A stretch of 64,000 nucleotides of DNA, taken from contig OW203736.1 in the NCBI GenBank assembly GCA_934045075.1, forward strand, positions 18,302,805-18,366,804, given 5' to 3'. The DNA is from Yponomeuta sedellus (taxonomy: Eukaryota > Arthropoda > Insecta > Lepidoptera > Yponomeutidae). A model generated the notes under the pieces. That model saw only the letters and a program-made list of their open reading frames with translations. It ran no database searches and was not told the DNA's origin. The first letter of the stretch is position 1. Each line of letters starts with the position of its first letter. The translations under genes and the position numbers were made by a program. This document shows positions 31,195 to 41,189 of the stretch, in pieces.

Positions 31195-32275
31195 CCTGTA
31201 AACCTGCAGAAAAAACAAATTATACAGCCAGCTTCAAATATTAAAAAACAGGAAGAAGATAAAATAAGACCCGGTAATGAATCACAACAACAATACGAAT
31301 ATAATGATAATGCAGATAAACAGAGAGCAAAACCTTCTCAGGAAGCTATGAAAAATAAGCTTGCTCTACTCGAAAAAAATCTGAATGCTTTATATTCTGC
31401 CAGAGATACTATGCAAGCCGCGCTGAAGTTGATAAACAGATCATTAAGTTGCGCGAGGAAATAAAAACAGCAAAACAGTCTTTAAACAGGAAGATTCAAA
31501 ACGCAGTTGCCCAGAAGAAACACAGGGATGGTATGAAAAGAAAACTAGAAGATATTTGTCATGAAAATCCAGAAATAAAAAAAATACTATCTCTGAGGGA
31601 TTCAGTGGTACGTCCTAATCTTGAAAGTAATCAACTATCACTATTGAAAACAATTGACAATATTTCATTTTTTTAGCATACGGATTTTATTGTCCTAAAG
31701 GAAACTAGATACAAAATAAAACGAACCATATTTTTTTATTTTCTGAAACACGCACGTTTTCTTATATTTTTTACATTTTAAAGTTTAAAATATTTTTACC
31801 GGAAGTGACGAAACAACGAGGCTCACAATATGTTTTCTTTTGCCTAATATCCTAAAAAAAATATAGTTACAAATGTCATTTTAGTATTGCCAGGGCCATG
31901 TTAAAAAACAGTTTCTGAATTTTTTTAACATAAATATGCAAATATGTTTTTCTTTTATACAATTAAATCAGCTTAGTTCAATTCATCATCCCTTATATGT
32001 AGTTGTTCCTTTTTTGTCAAATGTACTTTGTGTTAGCAAAGCTTTTATCTGCGTTCGGAGTGTTTTTGCTGCCAGTTTGTTACTTTTGTAGCTACTTTTT
32101 CAAGGTTATTTATAATGGTAAGTATAGTATGGTAACCCTGATATTATGTTGTGTGGTTTGCCTTGCGTAGGTAGGTACCCAACGTATACAAACTTTGTGT
32201 AGTGTTAAATTTATTTCTCTCTACTCAAATTCTATCCTATACAAGAACAAGAAAGTCATTGGTAGGTACATACAA

Positions 32276-32431
32276 TGGACACTTCAGATTTAGACGGATT
32301 CGTACGCGCTGACAGCCGAAATCTACCCAAGGTAGATCTTTCAATGCTTTTGGAGTTCATGCATCATGACGATGCAGCGAAAATAAGAGGTGCAACCGTG
32401 ATGATGAAAACCATGATTTCAGTTTTATGAA
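32276..32431 (+). CDS. short ORF, possible first exon
   Basis: 52 codons starting MDTSDLDGFVRADSRNLPKVD and ending at a TGA. Composition is non-random and acidic, and it recalls N-termini of YqaJ-type transposon proteins, but the match is from memory and weak. Lies inside the 1.9-kb insertion. Confidence 0.5.
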
Positions 32432-32689
32432 ATAGGCCCGGAGACCATCAGCAACCAAAAATAAAGGGGGGGGGGCACGTGAATAACAATGTACTACTTA
32501 AGAAATACGATAATTAATAATTAAAAATTATTCTTCGCCATCACTACATAAATTAAACACTTCTTCGTCCTCATTCTCATATGGCTCAGTTGAAGTAGAC
32601 GTTTGAGTAAGTAAAAAATAGTGTTGGGCATATTTTTTTATCTTGTACTTAACGAAATCTTCAGGTTAAAACGTAGTCAGCAGTGTTAT

Positions 32690-32805
32690 TATTGATACGG
32701 CAATTGCCGTAATATACGGTAATTCATGGATGTTTTTTGTAATATACGGTATACGGCAGGATTTTGACTGCCGTATCATATAATACGGCAATTCAAGTCC
32801 AACAT
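32690..32805. repeat. cluster of TACGGCA / TGCCGTA words
   Basis: ATACGGCAATTGCCGTAAT, ATACGGTATACGGCAG, GCCGTATCAT and ATACGGCAATT occur in about 115 bp in both orientations, with more near 33152 and 33206. They can form several cruciforms and may be protein-binding repeats of the host insertion. Confidence 0.5.
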
Positions 32806-34231
32806 GCTCGTAACCTTAAAACAAAAAAATACTACAAACGAAACGTAATAAATGTGTCCGATTTTCGGGATATCCCAAAGAAAATTTTCCTGCAGACATA
32901 AATTGAACTAGATGTCCCATGCAATCTCTTTTATATGTCCTACTCTTAGCTAAACAAGCTATTCGAAATCAAGGCGGTTGCACAAAATTTCAGGTGTCAG
33001 GAGATAATTATGCTTATCAAAATGAAAAGCAAAGAAAAATATTCATTGCACAAGCAGTGTATTAGAAACATATAGGATGAAGAAATGATAGAAAGTTGAA
33101 AATGTACTTATTATTTTTGTGTTTCAATCACTAATTATTCAATTAAAAGATAATACGGCAGATCTGCGATTTTTTTTTATAATTACAGCAATTTGAAGGT
33201 TTAGATACGGCAACCCAGATTTTGACGATAATAAATAACACTGGTCGTCAGCTAAGTCGCTAAATTATTTTTGTCCTCAAAACTTTTTTCTTGTCGCTAA
33301 GGCTCTCGCAAAAGTCGTCATTTCTAGCGACTAAGTCGCTAAATTGGCAACACTGATTTTTTAGGTTAGATCTTGAAATTGACTTTTTTTTATCGTGGCA
33401 CAGGCATGTTCACTGGGAGCCATGGTGTGACGTCATCAGCGTATTTTTGTGTTTTTACCATTTTCTCGGAAATGAAACCACAGAAAAAACTGAAATAAAT
33501 TTTTACTTGCTTTAAAAAGCCAAATCTCGAAATGGTTTTCGAATAAGAGCTCCATACAATTTTGAAATGTTGTCAATTGCGGATATAGCTTTATTTGGGA
33601 GTGCAACAGATGATAGAAGACGAACGGAATCTTTTCGCAGCGTAAAAACTCTTGATGAACTCACACAAGAATTACGTAAAATAGGATTTGACATTAGTCG
33701 CAGTGGGACATATCTTCGTTTGATTCCCAGACAATCTAATTCAGCAGAGGGACGAAGACATGTATGGACAGTCCCTGTTAAGCTCATTCGGGCTCAAACT
33801 GATTACCACAAGAGCCACTTAGATAGCAAGTTCGCTAAACATCAATCCATTATTTAGAGAACATAGCATCCATACTTGGACCAGATCAAGTATTTTTCAT
33901 ATCTCAAGATGATAAAGCTCGAGTCCCTATTGGCGTAACTGCGGCAAATAAGCAAGCAACTCTTCTAATGAACATGGAATATAGAATCAAATTGCCTGAC
34001 CACGATTGGGTAATCGCTGAGCGTCATAAATTAATACCATCTGTTTATGCTGGTATCAAAATCACTTCCATTATGCTAGGACAACCGCAAGCCGTTGGAT
34101 ATTCTGGATCAACATACATCGCTATTCGAAGTGGAAAGCATAGTTCATCTACTGCTAATACTCATGCTCAGGATTTCGAGACGCTTCTCGAACTTGAAGA
34201 GTTTCGACCATTAGCTAAAACTGACCATTGA

Positions 34232-34642
34232 CGTTTAGATGACGTGTTCCACGTGTGAGACCTCGTTATGTCTAAAGTGTTTCAATATAACTCACTAATG
34301 AGTTATATTTAAGATATACTGATGTTTAAAATAAGTTTTAAGTGTTTTTTTTTCAATAAAAACATTATTTTACCATAACTCAAGAACTATTTACCCTATC
34401 CCAATCCCGAAACCTCCAGGAAAATCTCCGAGGCCAGAGGATTTTTTTCGCCCAATAAAATGCATAGAAAACGTCTGCATGAGCGACACACAAAGTAACT
34501 AACTAGAGGGCTGTGTATCTAAAATGATACACAAGTGTTGAGACAGTGTGTGCAATAATGATACACATGGCGCTGAGGGTGTTAACTCTGTCTACGATTC
34601 TGTTAAATCAGCAGAAAATTTAAATTCACTATTTTTTTTTAG
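34232..34642. other. no gene seen
   Basis: AT-rich 3' flank of the preceding ORF; no recognisable family. Confidence 0.5.
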
Positions 34643-35148
34643 ATTCACCAGCAGAATTAAAAGTCTTGACAGCAAAAAAAAACTACAAGACAAGAAAAAA
34701 TAAAAGACAACTTAGTGAAATCCAAGAAGCAACAGATGTAGATAACGAAGTGGTTGAATAATTGCCTTGGAGCACGCCGAAGAGAAGGAAACTAGAGAAC
34801 ATAGATACACCAAAATGTATGAAAAATTAAAAACATTATTATTAGAATCAAAAAAGAAATTAAAGTGCGGAATTATCAAAACTAAAAACAAACTACAAGT
34901 AATAAAAATGCGGTTGATTTATAAAAACACAAGTTTAAAAGTGAATCTAGTAGATTGTTAACAGTAATGCAAATAAGAAAATCATAAAACGAATGGACTA
35001 ATGATGAGAAAAATGTTGCATGTCTGTATTACAAATCACCCGCTGCTTACAAATATATGATGAAATCAAGTATTGTGTTAGCTGCTCCATCAACAATCCA
35101 ACGCTAGCTACAGGAAACCAATTGTTCACCAGGAATCAATGATGTCAT
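34643..35148 (+). pseudogene. P-element-like transposase fragment 2
   Basis: After a T-rich stretch and TAG acceptor (about 34642) come a basic segment (KTRKNKRQLSEI) and a Lys-rich coiled coil. The marker region EWTNDEKNVACLYYKSPAAYKYM then APSTIQR (34990-35105) follows. This is the same HTH block as TREQKIMALSIYKPSPKAY at 11880-11940, from a different copy. A TAG follows the conserved Arg. Several frame changes are needed, so it is a relic. Confidence 0.5.
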
Positions 35149-35205
35149 TGATCGCAACTGACTGTTATACAGTCAGTTGCGATCGCGCACCCGCCTGGTG
35201 AACAT
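35122..35205. repeat. nested inverted repeat with perfect 16-bp core
   Basis: The core arms GATCGCAACTGACTGT (35150-35165) and its exact complement (35169-35184) flank a 3-nt loop. An outer pair TGTTCACCAGG / CCTGGTGAACA lies about 20 bp further out on the left and 9 bp on the right. It interrupts the P-like fragment and may be a minimal fold-back element. Confidence 0.5.
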
Positions 35206-35375
35206 TGTTATAACTGCGCTCTGTGGCATTAATTCCTATCAGCAGCGGTTCTAGGGCGGTGCGAGCGGTGCGACCGCACCGGGCGCTATAGTCAGGAGGG
35301 CGCCCAACACCCATCTTTCACGTAAATTCCAGTTTGGCCTAAAATTTTGTGTGTCGGTTGTGTGTGCCTCAGTTC
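35206..35375. other. target-site flank of the Kabuki-type element
   Basis: GC-rich at 35240-35310; no gene seen. Ends with the GTTC target duplication at 35372-35375. Confidence 0.5.
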
Positions 35376-35598
35376 TGTGGGGACACAACATGATCCATTT
35401 GTCTGAATCAGCATTCCTGCCGCGTGGCGTCGGTCGCGCCAGTTGTTCCCCATACCGCGCTCTCTCCACCCGCGTACTTGCCTTAATGAAATGTGTTATC
35501 GATGTGTAGAAGGTTACAATAAATTAATAGTGAACTTTATTCTGACTATCTTTTATCTCCATATTAGTAGCTGCAACAATAGAACATATAATAGTAAA
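35376..35598 (+). repeat. 5' LTR of the Kabuki-type element
   Basis: Contains TGAAATG... and an AATAAATTAATAG polyadenylation-like signal near its end. Unusually its 3' end reads GTAAA rather than CA. Confidence 0.5.
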
Positions 35599-35599
35599 C

Positions 35600-35609
35600 T
35601 GGTGACCCT
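35600..35609 (+). promoter_or_regulatory. PBS, tRNA-Trp type
   Basis: TGGTGACCCT follows the LTR by one base. TGGTGACCC is the complement expected for tRNA-Trp, the primer of CsRn1-lineage elements. Confidence 0.5.
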
Positions 35610-35776
35610 AGAGTGAAAAGTGAACATTTTTTTTTTTGTATCGTTTGATAGGGAGCAACTCGCCACGTGGAATCCGGTGTTCCGCGTGGCTAAAGGCAAG
35701 CGGGGAGAGCGCAAACGCGGCTTAATAGTCGTTGTAACGAGTTTTAAACAGTGAGTAGATACAGTGCACAAGAAAA

Positions 35777-36604
35777 ATGTCGGAACCACCCCAACCACCA
35801 ATGCCGGAGTCGCTGGCAGCGATATCCATCACAAATCGTATTGCGAATTTTTGGATTGATCAACCGAGGGCTTGGTTTGTACACGCAGAGTCAACGCTGT
35901 TACCACAGAATGCTAGTGATGAAATAAAATACAACATTGTTTTATCGAAGTTAGCCAAAGAGACCATCACTCAGATTACAGATCTTGTTAGTGAACCGCC
36001 AGCAACTGGAAAATATGTGGCTTTGAAAAATAGATTGTTACAGTTATATGAAGACTCGGAAAATCGGAAACTGCAAAAACTTATAGGAGAAATGGAATTA
36101 GGCGAACAAAAGCCTAGCCATTTATTGAGACGGATGAAGGAGCTGGCAAGAAATAAGGTTCCGGATACTACATTGAGCATCCTGTGGCAGAATCATTTAC
36201 CGTCATGGGTTAGAGGAGTTTTGACAGTGGTGGATGAGAAGGATGTTAGCAAACTAGCAGAACTAGCGGACAAAATAATGGAAACTTCTCGCACAGCGCA
36301 AGTAGAAGCCGTGAGAGCATCTCCTTCCACGGCACCGCCGTTATCAACAGACGCAGCCATGATTGTAGCAGAGATAGCAAAGCTCAACGTGAGGATGGCG
36401 GATCTAGAGAGGTCAAGGTCTCGATTTAGAAATCAAGGCGGTCGAGGGCGTCCAGCGTTTAGAAGGCGTAGCAGCTCCCGCAGGTCAAACAGTAAGCGTA
36501 GGAATGAGGATAGCCCGGATTGGCTCTGTCATTATCACTATCGCTACAGGGAGCGTGCTAATAGGTGCGAAGAACCTTGTGCATGGGAGAAGAAGGGAAA
36601 CTAG
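35777..36604 (+). CDS. Gag, Kabuki-type element
   Basis: 275 codons from ATG 35777 ([16 protein letters not shown]). Matrix/capsid-like helices ([15 protein letters not shown]...) are followed by '[13 protein letters not shown]', a hallmark of this lineage. An Arg/Ser-rich nucleic-acid-binding tract ([20 protein letters not shown]) and a CHCC zinc knuckle [18 protein letters not shown] come near the C-terminus. It ends TAG 36602-36604 directly after the slippery site GGGAAAC. It assembles the particle and binds element RNA. Intact. Confidence 0.5.
   Translation: MSEPPQPPMPESLAAISITNRIANFWIDQPRAWFVHAESTLLPQNASDEIKYNIVLSKLAKETITQITDLVSEPPATGKYVALKNRLLQLYEDSENRKLQKLIGEMELGEQKPSHLLRRMKELARNKVPDTTLSILWQNHLPSWVRGVLTVVDEKDVSKLAELADKIMETSRTAQVEAVRASPSTAPPLSTDAAMIVAEIAKLNVRMADLERSRSRFRNQGGRGRPAFRRRSSSRRSNSKRRNEDSPDWLCHYHYRYRERANRCEEPCAWEKKGN
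36595..36601 (+). promoter_or_regulatory. -1 ribosomal frameshift site GGGAAAC
   Basis: In the gag frame the sequence reads G GGA AAC, the X XXY YYZ form used by several retroviruses, and the gag stop TAG is the next codon. Pol is open in the -1 frame across this point. A stimulatory RNA structure would be expected within the next 50 nt; I did not verify one. Confidence 0.5.
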
Positions 36605-39600
36605 AGGGTGTGCAGACAGAGGCGGATGTCTGTACTGCCCAACCAGCTAACCGCCTTAGTGTGACGGACAGACGGCATAGAATTCGTTTTTTAGTGGACA
36701 CTGGTGCGAACATTTCGGTGCTACCCAAAACTTTTAAGTGCGATGCAAATGTGTCAGACTATAAACTATATGCGGCTAATGGTACTGAGATAAAAACTTT
36801 TGGTGTTAAAAATTTGGAAATAGACCTTAATTTGCGTAGAAAATTTAAGTGGACCTTTGTGGTAGCGACAGTGAACCAACCAATTTTGGGAGCGGATTTT
36901 CTGACCCATTTTGGATTACTAGTGGACTTACGGGCGAAAAAGTTAATAGACAGAGTGACTAAATTAGGTACTGTGGCCTCGATAGTACAAAGTAGTGAAG
37001 TGACAGTTAAAACAGTGGACGATAATCACCCGTTTAACGAAATTTTATCTCAGTATCCGGACATTACTAAACCGATTTCATTTCGAGAAAGTGCCCGTCA
37101 CACAGTGTTTCATCACATCGAAACCTCAGGCCCGCCTGTGCAAGCTCGTGCACGGCCCCTGCCACCGGATCGTTACAAGAAGGTAAAAGTCGAGTTCCAG
37201 ACCATGCAGGAGTTGGGCATATGCAGGCCATCCAAGAGCGCCTGGGCGAGCCCGCTCCATGTCGTCCCGAAGAAGAATGGCGACATCAGGCCGTGTGGAG
37301 ACTACCGAGCCTTGAACGCCATCACCAAGCCAGACAGGTACCCAATTCCACGTCTTCATGATTTCACATACCTATTAGCTGGCAAGAAAATTTTCTCTAG
37401 GATTGACGTCAACCGGGCCTACCATTATATACCTGTGGCCCCAGAGGATGTGGAGAAAACGGCCATTATAACACAGTTTGGCCTCTTCGAGTTCCCCCGG
37501 ATGTGTTTTGGACTCCGCAACGCAGCTCAGACTTACCAAAGATTCATGAATCATACGGTGCTCGCAGGGTTGGATTTCTTATTCTCCTATATAGATGATG
37601 TAATAATCGCAAGCGATGACGTAGAGGAGCACAAAAAGCATCTACGTCAAGTGTTCGAGAGATTGAGTGAGTATGGTATAACTATCAACATCTCTAAATG
37701 TGCGTTTGGACAGGAGAAGATCGAATTTCTAGGACATGAGGTATCCACTGAGGGAATAAGGCCTTTAGATGAAAAAGTAAGCGCAATTCAAAATTACCCA
37801 AAACCAGGAACTATTGAAGAGCTGAGACGTTTCTTAGGGATGATAAATTTTTACCGCCCACACATTCCGGGTGCGGTAAAAAACCAAGCATTGCTCAATG
37901 AATACCTACACGGAGCAAAGAAAAAAGATAAGACTCCCATACAGTGGACACCGGATGCCGAGCAAGCGTTCGAGAAATGTAAGTTGAGCCTGAGTCAGGC
38001 AGTGAGGTTGGCGTACCCACGTCTAGACGCTACGTTAGCACTCATGACGGATGCGTCTAATACCAGTATAGGGGCAGTGTTACAACAACAGCAAAACGGC
38101 AACTGGGAACCATTGGGCTACTTTTCTAAGAAGTTAACAGACGCGCAGCAAAAATATTCAACTTATGATAGAGAGTTACTAGCTATTTACATGGCAATTA
38201 AACATTTCAGGAATATGATAGAAGGACGACAAATTACAGTATATAGCGATCATAAACCGTTGTCATATGCATTTACAAAAATAAACCCAGAAAAAGAGAA
38301 TCCGAGACGCACTAGATATTTGACTGTAATAAGCGAGTACACAACTGACATACGACATATTAAAGGCGACGACAATGTTGTAGCTGACGCCTTATCACGT
38401 GTCGAAACCATATGCGGCCCAACAACGATCGATTATGCGCAGTTAGCAGTAGCTCAAAACAATGACGAATACTTATTGCAAAAAAATTACGGTGGTCATG
38501 TAGTCATGAAAAAAATAGTTGTACCTTCGAGCGGAAAAACTATATACTGTGAGATGTCCACTGATAATGCTAGACCCTACCTAACCAAGGAGTTTCGCAA
38601 GTTAGCCTTTGATGCTGTGCATAACCTCAGTCATCCCGGAGTGAGAGTTACTCGGAAGATGATAGCAAAAAGGTTCTTTTGGCCAGGAATGAACAAAGAT
38701 GTTGGCGAGTGGGCCAGAGCATGTTTGCCGTGTCAACGTTCAAAGGTCAACCGGCATACTACGTCAGAGATCAAAATGTTTCAAGAATGCGATAGGTTTG
38801 AGCATCTACATATTGATTTAGTAGGTCCCTTACCAACTACTGAGGATGGCTATAGATACTGTCTGACAATGATAGATAGAGCGACGCGTTGGCCGGAAGC
38901 GTACCCTACAAAGGACGTTACTGCCGAAACTGTTGCAAGGATAGTCTTCGAGGGTTGGATTGCTCGATTCGGTTGCCCAGTGAGGTTAACGTCGGACCAA
39001 GGCAGGCAGTTTGAAAGTCAGCTGTTTAGCGAACTCATGAAGCTGTTAGGTGTTAATAAGTTGCGTACAACGCCTTATCACCCGCAGGCCAATGGAGCCA
39101 TAGAAAGATGGCACAGGTCGTTGAAGGTTGCATTAACCGCGAGGCTGAACGCGAGTGCGAGTTCGTGGGTTAGTGAGTTATCGACAGTTTTATTAGGCCT
39201 AAGAGCCGCTGTGCGTAGTGATAACAGTGCTAGTGCCGCGGAAATGACTTACGGTAAAGTGTTGCGTTTACCATCAGACTTTTACGATAATAATGCAGTG
39301 AGAAATGACTCTTGTGTAGATGTCAATAAAATCAGAGAGACAATTCGTAGTTATAAACCTGTAGTAAGTAGGAATAATAATGATAGAAGGTCATTGTTTG
39401 TCCATCCCGATCTTCGTACCACCGAGTTCGTGTTTCTTAGAAATGATGCCGTACGTAGGCCATTGCAGCCAACGTACGATGGTCCGTTTAAGGTTCTTGA
39501 GAGAAATTCAAAAGTATTCCTATTGCAACTACCGAACAGGAAGGTACGAGTATCGGTGGATAGATTAAAACCGGCATATTATGTAGATTTAAATGACAAT

Positions 39601-39762
39601 ACAGCCAATTCCGGAACTCATGAGCAGACAACGCCAGTTTCGGAATCAGAGCCAAGTAGAGTACCAATACTTAAAAATGCAAATAACCATGTAACTAAAA
39701 GTGGAAGAGTGGTGAAGCCACCCGTAAGGTTTATGGACACTTGTGAAATAATTGTATTTTAA
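36595..39762 (+). CDS. Pol, Kabuki-type element (via -1 frameshift)
   Basis: The open frame runs 36565-39762 (1065 codons). Counting from 36565: protease DTGA at 45-48; reverse transcriptase with [11 protein letters not shown] (about 277) and active site YIDD at 342-345; RNase H with MTDAS (494-498). Integrase has the HHCC finger (H686, H690, C720, C723) and DDE residues D751, D811, E847. The C-terminus has a GPFKVL-type SH3-like fold and a basic tail. All active-site residues seen are present, with no stops. YIDD rather than YVDD/YLDD is a lineage variant. It would reverse transcribe and integrate the element. Confidence 0.5.
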   Translation, partial: GKLEGVQTEADVCTAQPANRLSVTDRRHRIRFLVDTGANISVLPKTFKCDANVSDYKLYAANGTEIKTFGVKNLEIDLNLRRKFKWTFVVATVNQPILGADFLTHFGLLVDLRAKKLIDRVTKLGTVASIVQSSEVTVKTVDDNHPFNEILSQYPDITKPISFRESARHTVFHHIETSGPPVQARARPLPPDRYKKVKVEFQTMQELGICRPSKSAWASPLHVVPKKNGDIRPCGDYRALNAITKPDRYPIPRLHDFTYLLAGKKIFSRIDVNRAYHYIPVAPEDVEKTAIITQFGLFEFPRMCFGLRNAAQTYQRFMNHTVLAGLDFLFSYIDDVIIASDDVEEHKKHLRQVFERLSEYGITINISKCAFGQEKIEFLGHEVSTEGIRPLDEKVSAIQNYPKPGTIEELRRFLGMINFYRPHIPGAVKNQALLNEYLHGAKKKDKTPIQWTPDAEQAFEKCKLSLSQAVRLAYPRLDATLALMTDASNTSIGAVLQQQQNGNWEPLGYFSKKLTDAQQKYSTYDRELLAIYMAIKHFRNMIEGRQITVYSDHKPLSYAFTKINPEKENPRRTRYLTVISEYTTDIRHIKGDDNVVADALSRVETICGPTTIDYAQLAVAQNNDEYLLQKNYGGHVVMKKIVVPSSGKTIYCEMSTDNARPYLTKEFRKLAFDAVHNLSHPGVRVTRKMIAKRFFWPGMNKDVGEWARACLPCQRSKVNRHTTSEIKMFQECDRFEHLHIDLVGPLPTTEDGYRYCLTMIDRATRWPEAYPTKDVTAETVARIVFEGWIARFGCPVRLTSDQGRQFESQLFSELMKLLGVNKLRTTPYHPQANGAIERWHRSLKVALTARLNASASSWVSELSTVLLGLRAAVRSDNSASAAEMTYGKVLRLPSDFYDNNAVRNDSCVDVNKIRETIRSYKPVVSRNNNDRRSLFVHPDLRTTEFVFLRNDAVRRPLQPTYDGPFKVLERNSKVFLLQLPNRKVRVSVDRLKPAYYVDLNDNTANSGTHEQTTPVSESEPSRVPILKNANNHVTKSGRVVKPPVRFMDTCEIIVF

Positions 39763-40152
39763 TTTTACTGTTCGATATATCTTAAAAATAATTGGTAGAA
39801 GTAATCGATTACTTAAAATGATCGTACATTTATATTGCTAAAGAAGTTGTACGCGACTGTACTTTGCGCTCACTATAACACGCGGTAGTAAGCATAAGGT
39901 ACAAAGTGCAATTATTTTACTTAGTATGTTTAGTTAAGTAGTGTAACCGGAATTTTATTGCAAATAGCGAAATGTATTGTTTTAGTAATGAACAAAATGA
40001 AATATTGCTTTTTAACAGAATGGAATGTTACTAAAAATCTATGTAGGCAAGCAAATAATAATGGGTATTTAAGGTAAAACACTAAGTTTATTTTATCAGA
40101 CAGATTTAGTAGACGGACACTGCATATCTTAAGTAGTTTTGTCGAAAAATAA
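39763..40152 (+). other. spacer between pol and the 3' ORF
   Basis: AT-rich with no ORF in sense; may hold a splice acceptor or promoter for the downstream small ORF. Confidence 0.5.
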
Positions 40153-40170
40153 ATGAGCATCATTTCCATA

Positions 40171-40503
40171 ATGGGTAATCCACAAAGCAAAAACGAGGAA
40201 GTTGTAATTGCCCAAGTGGGAGCGAACGACGCTAACGCCACCACGACGCTGGAAAAGAAGGTGGAACTGTTTAGCGTTTTCGTTATTTTGGTGATTGCTA
40301 TAGTTGGAGTGATAGTAGTCCTTAAGGGGTACAGACGTTGCAGCCAGAAGGCTAAGTCTGCAATGGTGAGAGATGTAATTTCGTCAATAGAAAGGGGCGC
40401 CGTAGCAGTAGCAGCGACAGCGCACCCGACTTCGGAACGAGTTCCTACATATCAGTGTTGTGTTGTGTTTAGTGTCCCTCTATTAAGCAGTGGTTTCGTT
40501 TAG
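40171..40503 (+). CDS. small myristoylated membrane protein, 3' ORF
   Basis: Starts MGNPQSK, an N-myristoylation sequon; an upstream in-frame ATG at 40153 would hide it, so 40171 is preferred. The order is a polar region, one strong membrane span (VFVILVIAIVGVIVVL, about residues 36-53), then a basic stop-transfer (KGYRRCSQKAK). It lies after pol and before the 3' LTR, the env position, yet is far too short for an envelope and lacks a signal peptide. Same design as 13603-13842 in another element. Role unknown; membrane delivery of Gag is a reasonable guess. Confidence 0.5.
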   Translation: MGNPQSKNEEVVIAQVGANDANATTTLEKKVELFSVFVILVIAIVGVIVVLKGYRRCSQKAKSAMVRDVISSIERGAVAVAATAHPTSERVPTYQCCVVFSVPLLSSGFV

Positions 40504-40884
40504 TTTAAACGTAATAATTTTAAAATATGGGTTAGACATAGATATTTTTTTAAAGTTCACGTGCAATAGTCTGTGTATTTCGTTTCAACAGTGTAATAAT
40601 TCAAACATATAATCACGCCTATATCCCTTGCGGAGTAGGCAGAGTGTAAAAGTGTAATAAGATTCAAAATATTTGCAAAGTCTAGTAGCAAGCGCTTGTA
40701 TACGTGCGATAAGCGGACGCGCTGATCGTAGGTGTCAAGTTGCAGCTAGCGATAGGCGCTGGGGCACTGCGTTGCCGCGCGCATCAGCATTTTTAGAATT
40801 GGATTGTAACTATTTGAAATATTGTGTTTAGATTTTTGAATTTTGAAAATTTTTGATAAAATTTTGGAAAAGGAGGGGGAATGA
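40504..40884 (+). other. 3' UTR and purine tract of the Kabuki-type element
   Basis: No ORF. Ends with AAAAGGAGGGGGAATGA before the 3' LTR, the primer for plus-strand synthesis. Confidence 0.5.
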
Positions 40885-41107
40885 TGTGGGGACACAACAT
40901 GATCCATTTGTCTGAATCAGCATTCCTGCCGCGTGGCGTCGGTCGCGCCAGTTGTTCCCCATACCGCGCTCTCTCCACCCGCGTACTTGCCTTAATGAAA
41001 TGTGTTATCGATGTGTAGAAGCTTACAATAAATTAATAGTGAACTTTATTCTGACTATCTTTTATCTCCATATTAGTAGCTGCAACAATAGAACATATAA
41101 TAGTAAA
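40885..41107 (+). repeat. 3' LTR of the Kabuki-type element
   Basis: 223 bp, differing from the 5' LTR at one position by eye. Followed by GTTC. Confidence 0.5.
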
Positions 41108-41189
41108 GTTCCGTTTCTACTACAGTAGCGTGAATGTGTTCTTATGGTTTTTGGTGTTCTTTGACGACTTTGAGTGGGCATACGCAACA

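Larger units (their letters stand above)
31657..33573. mobile_element. 1.9-kb insertion with ACAAYATTTCA TIRs
   Basis: CAATTG flanks both sides (31651-31656 and 33574-33579). The left end ACAATATTTCATTTT and right-end complement ACAACATTTCAAAAT are inverted repeats. Removing it with one CAATTG rejoins KTI with ADIALFG in frame. Inside is AT-rich sequence, a 50-codon ORF and many TACGG words. The superfamily is undetermined; a 6-bp (or shorter, AATT) duplication is unusual. Confidence 0.5.
31195..34231 (+). pseudogene. unnamed repetitive transposase-like ORF, split and broken
   Basis: 31195-31656 encodes a Lys/Glu-rich coiled coil, then RDSVVRPNLE and LLKTI. After an insertion (31657-33573) the frame continues ADIALFGSATDDRRR, SVKTLDELTQEL, SRSGTYLRLIPR and RRHVWTVPVKLIRAQ. 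A frame break near 33850 is followed by FISQDDKARVPIG, LPDHDWVIAERHKLIPS and a final SGKHSSSTANTHAQDF, ending 34231. I recognise this as an ORF repeated in many invertebrate genomes (for example cnidarians and insects), usually left unnamed. The paired Asp in SQDDKAR and Asp/His in DHDW suggest a metal-dependent (DDE-like) nuclease, but no family name can be given with confidence. Confidence 0.5.
35376..41107 (+). mobile_element. complete CsRn1/Kabuki-type Ty3/gypsy element
   Basis: Two 223-bp LTRs (35376-35598 and 40885-41107) begin TGTGGGGACACAAC and end AATAGTAAA, with GTTC duplicated at 35372-35375 and 41108-41111. I see one difference between the LTRs (G at about 35508, C in the right copy), so insertion is recent. 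The PBS TGGTGACCC starts at 35600, matching tRNA-Trp, and the gag zinc motif is of the C-x2-H-x9-C-x3-C type; together these mark the CsRn1/Kabuki lineage. The purine tract AAAAGGAGGGGGAA precedes the 3' LTR. Total 5732 bp with open gag and pol: potentially active. Confidence 0.5.

Noticed and set aside
35251..35469. ORF shared with 40793-40978
   Set aside because: Arises from the LTR sequence on the minus strand; not conserved coding.
37126..37359. minus-strand ORF opposite Kabuki-type reverse transcriptase
   Set aside because: Shadow of an intact pol.
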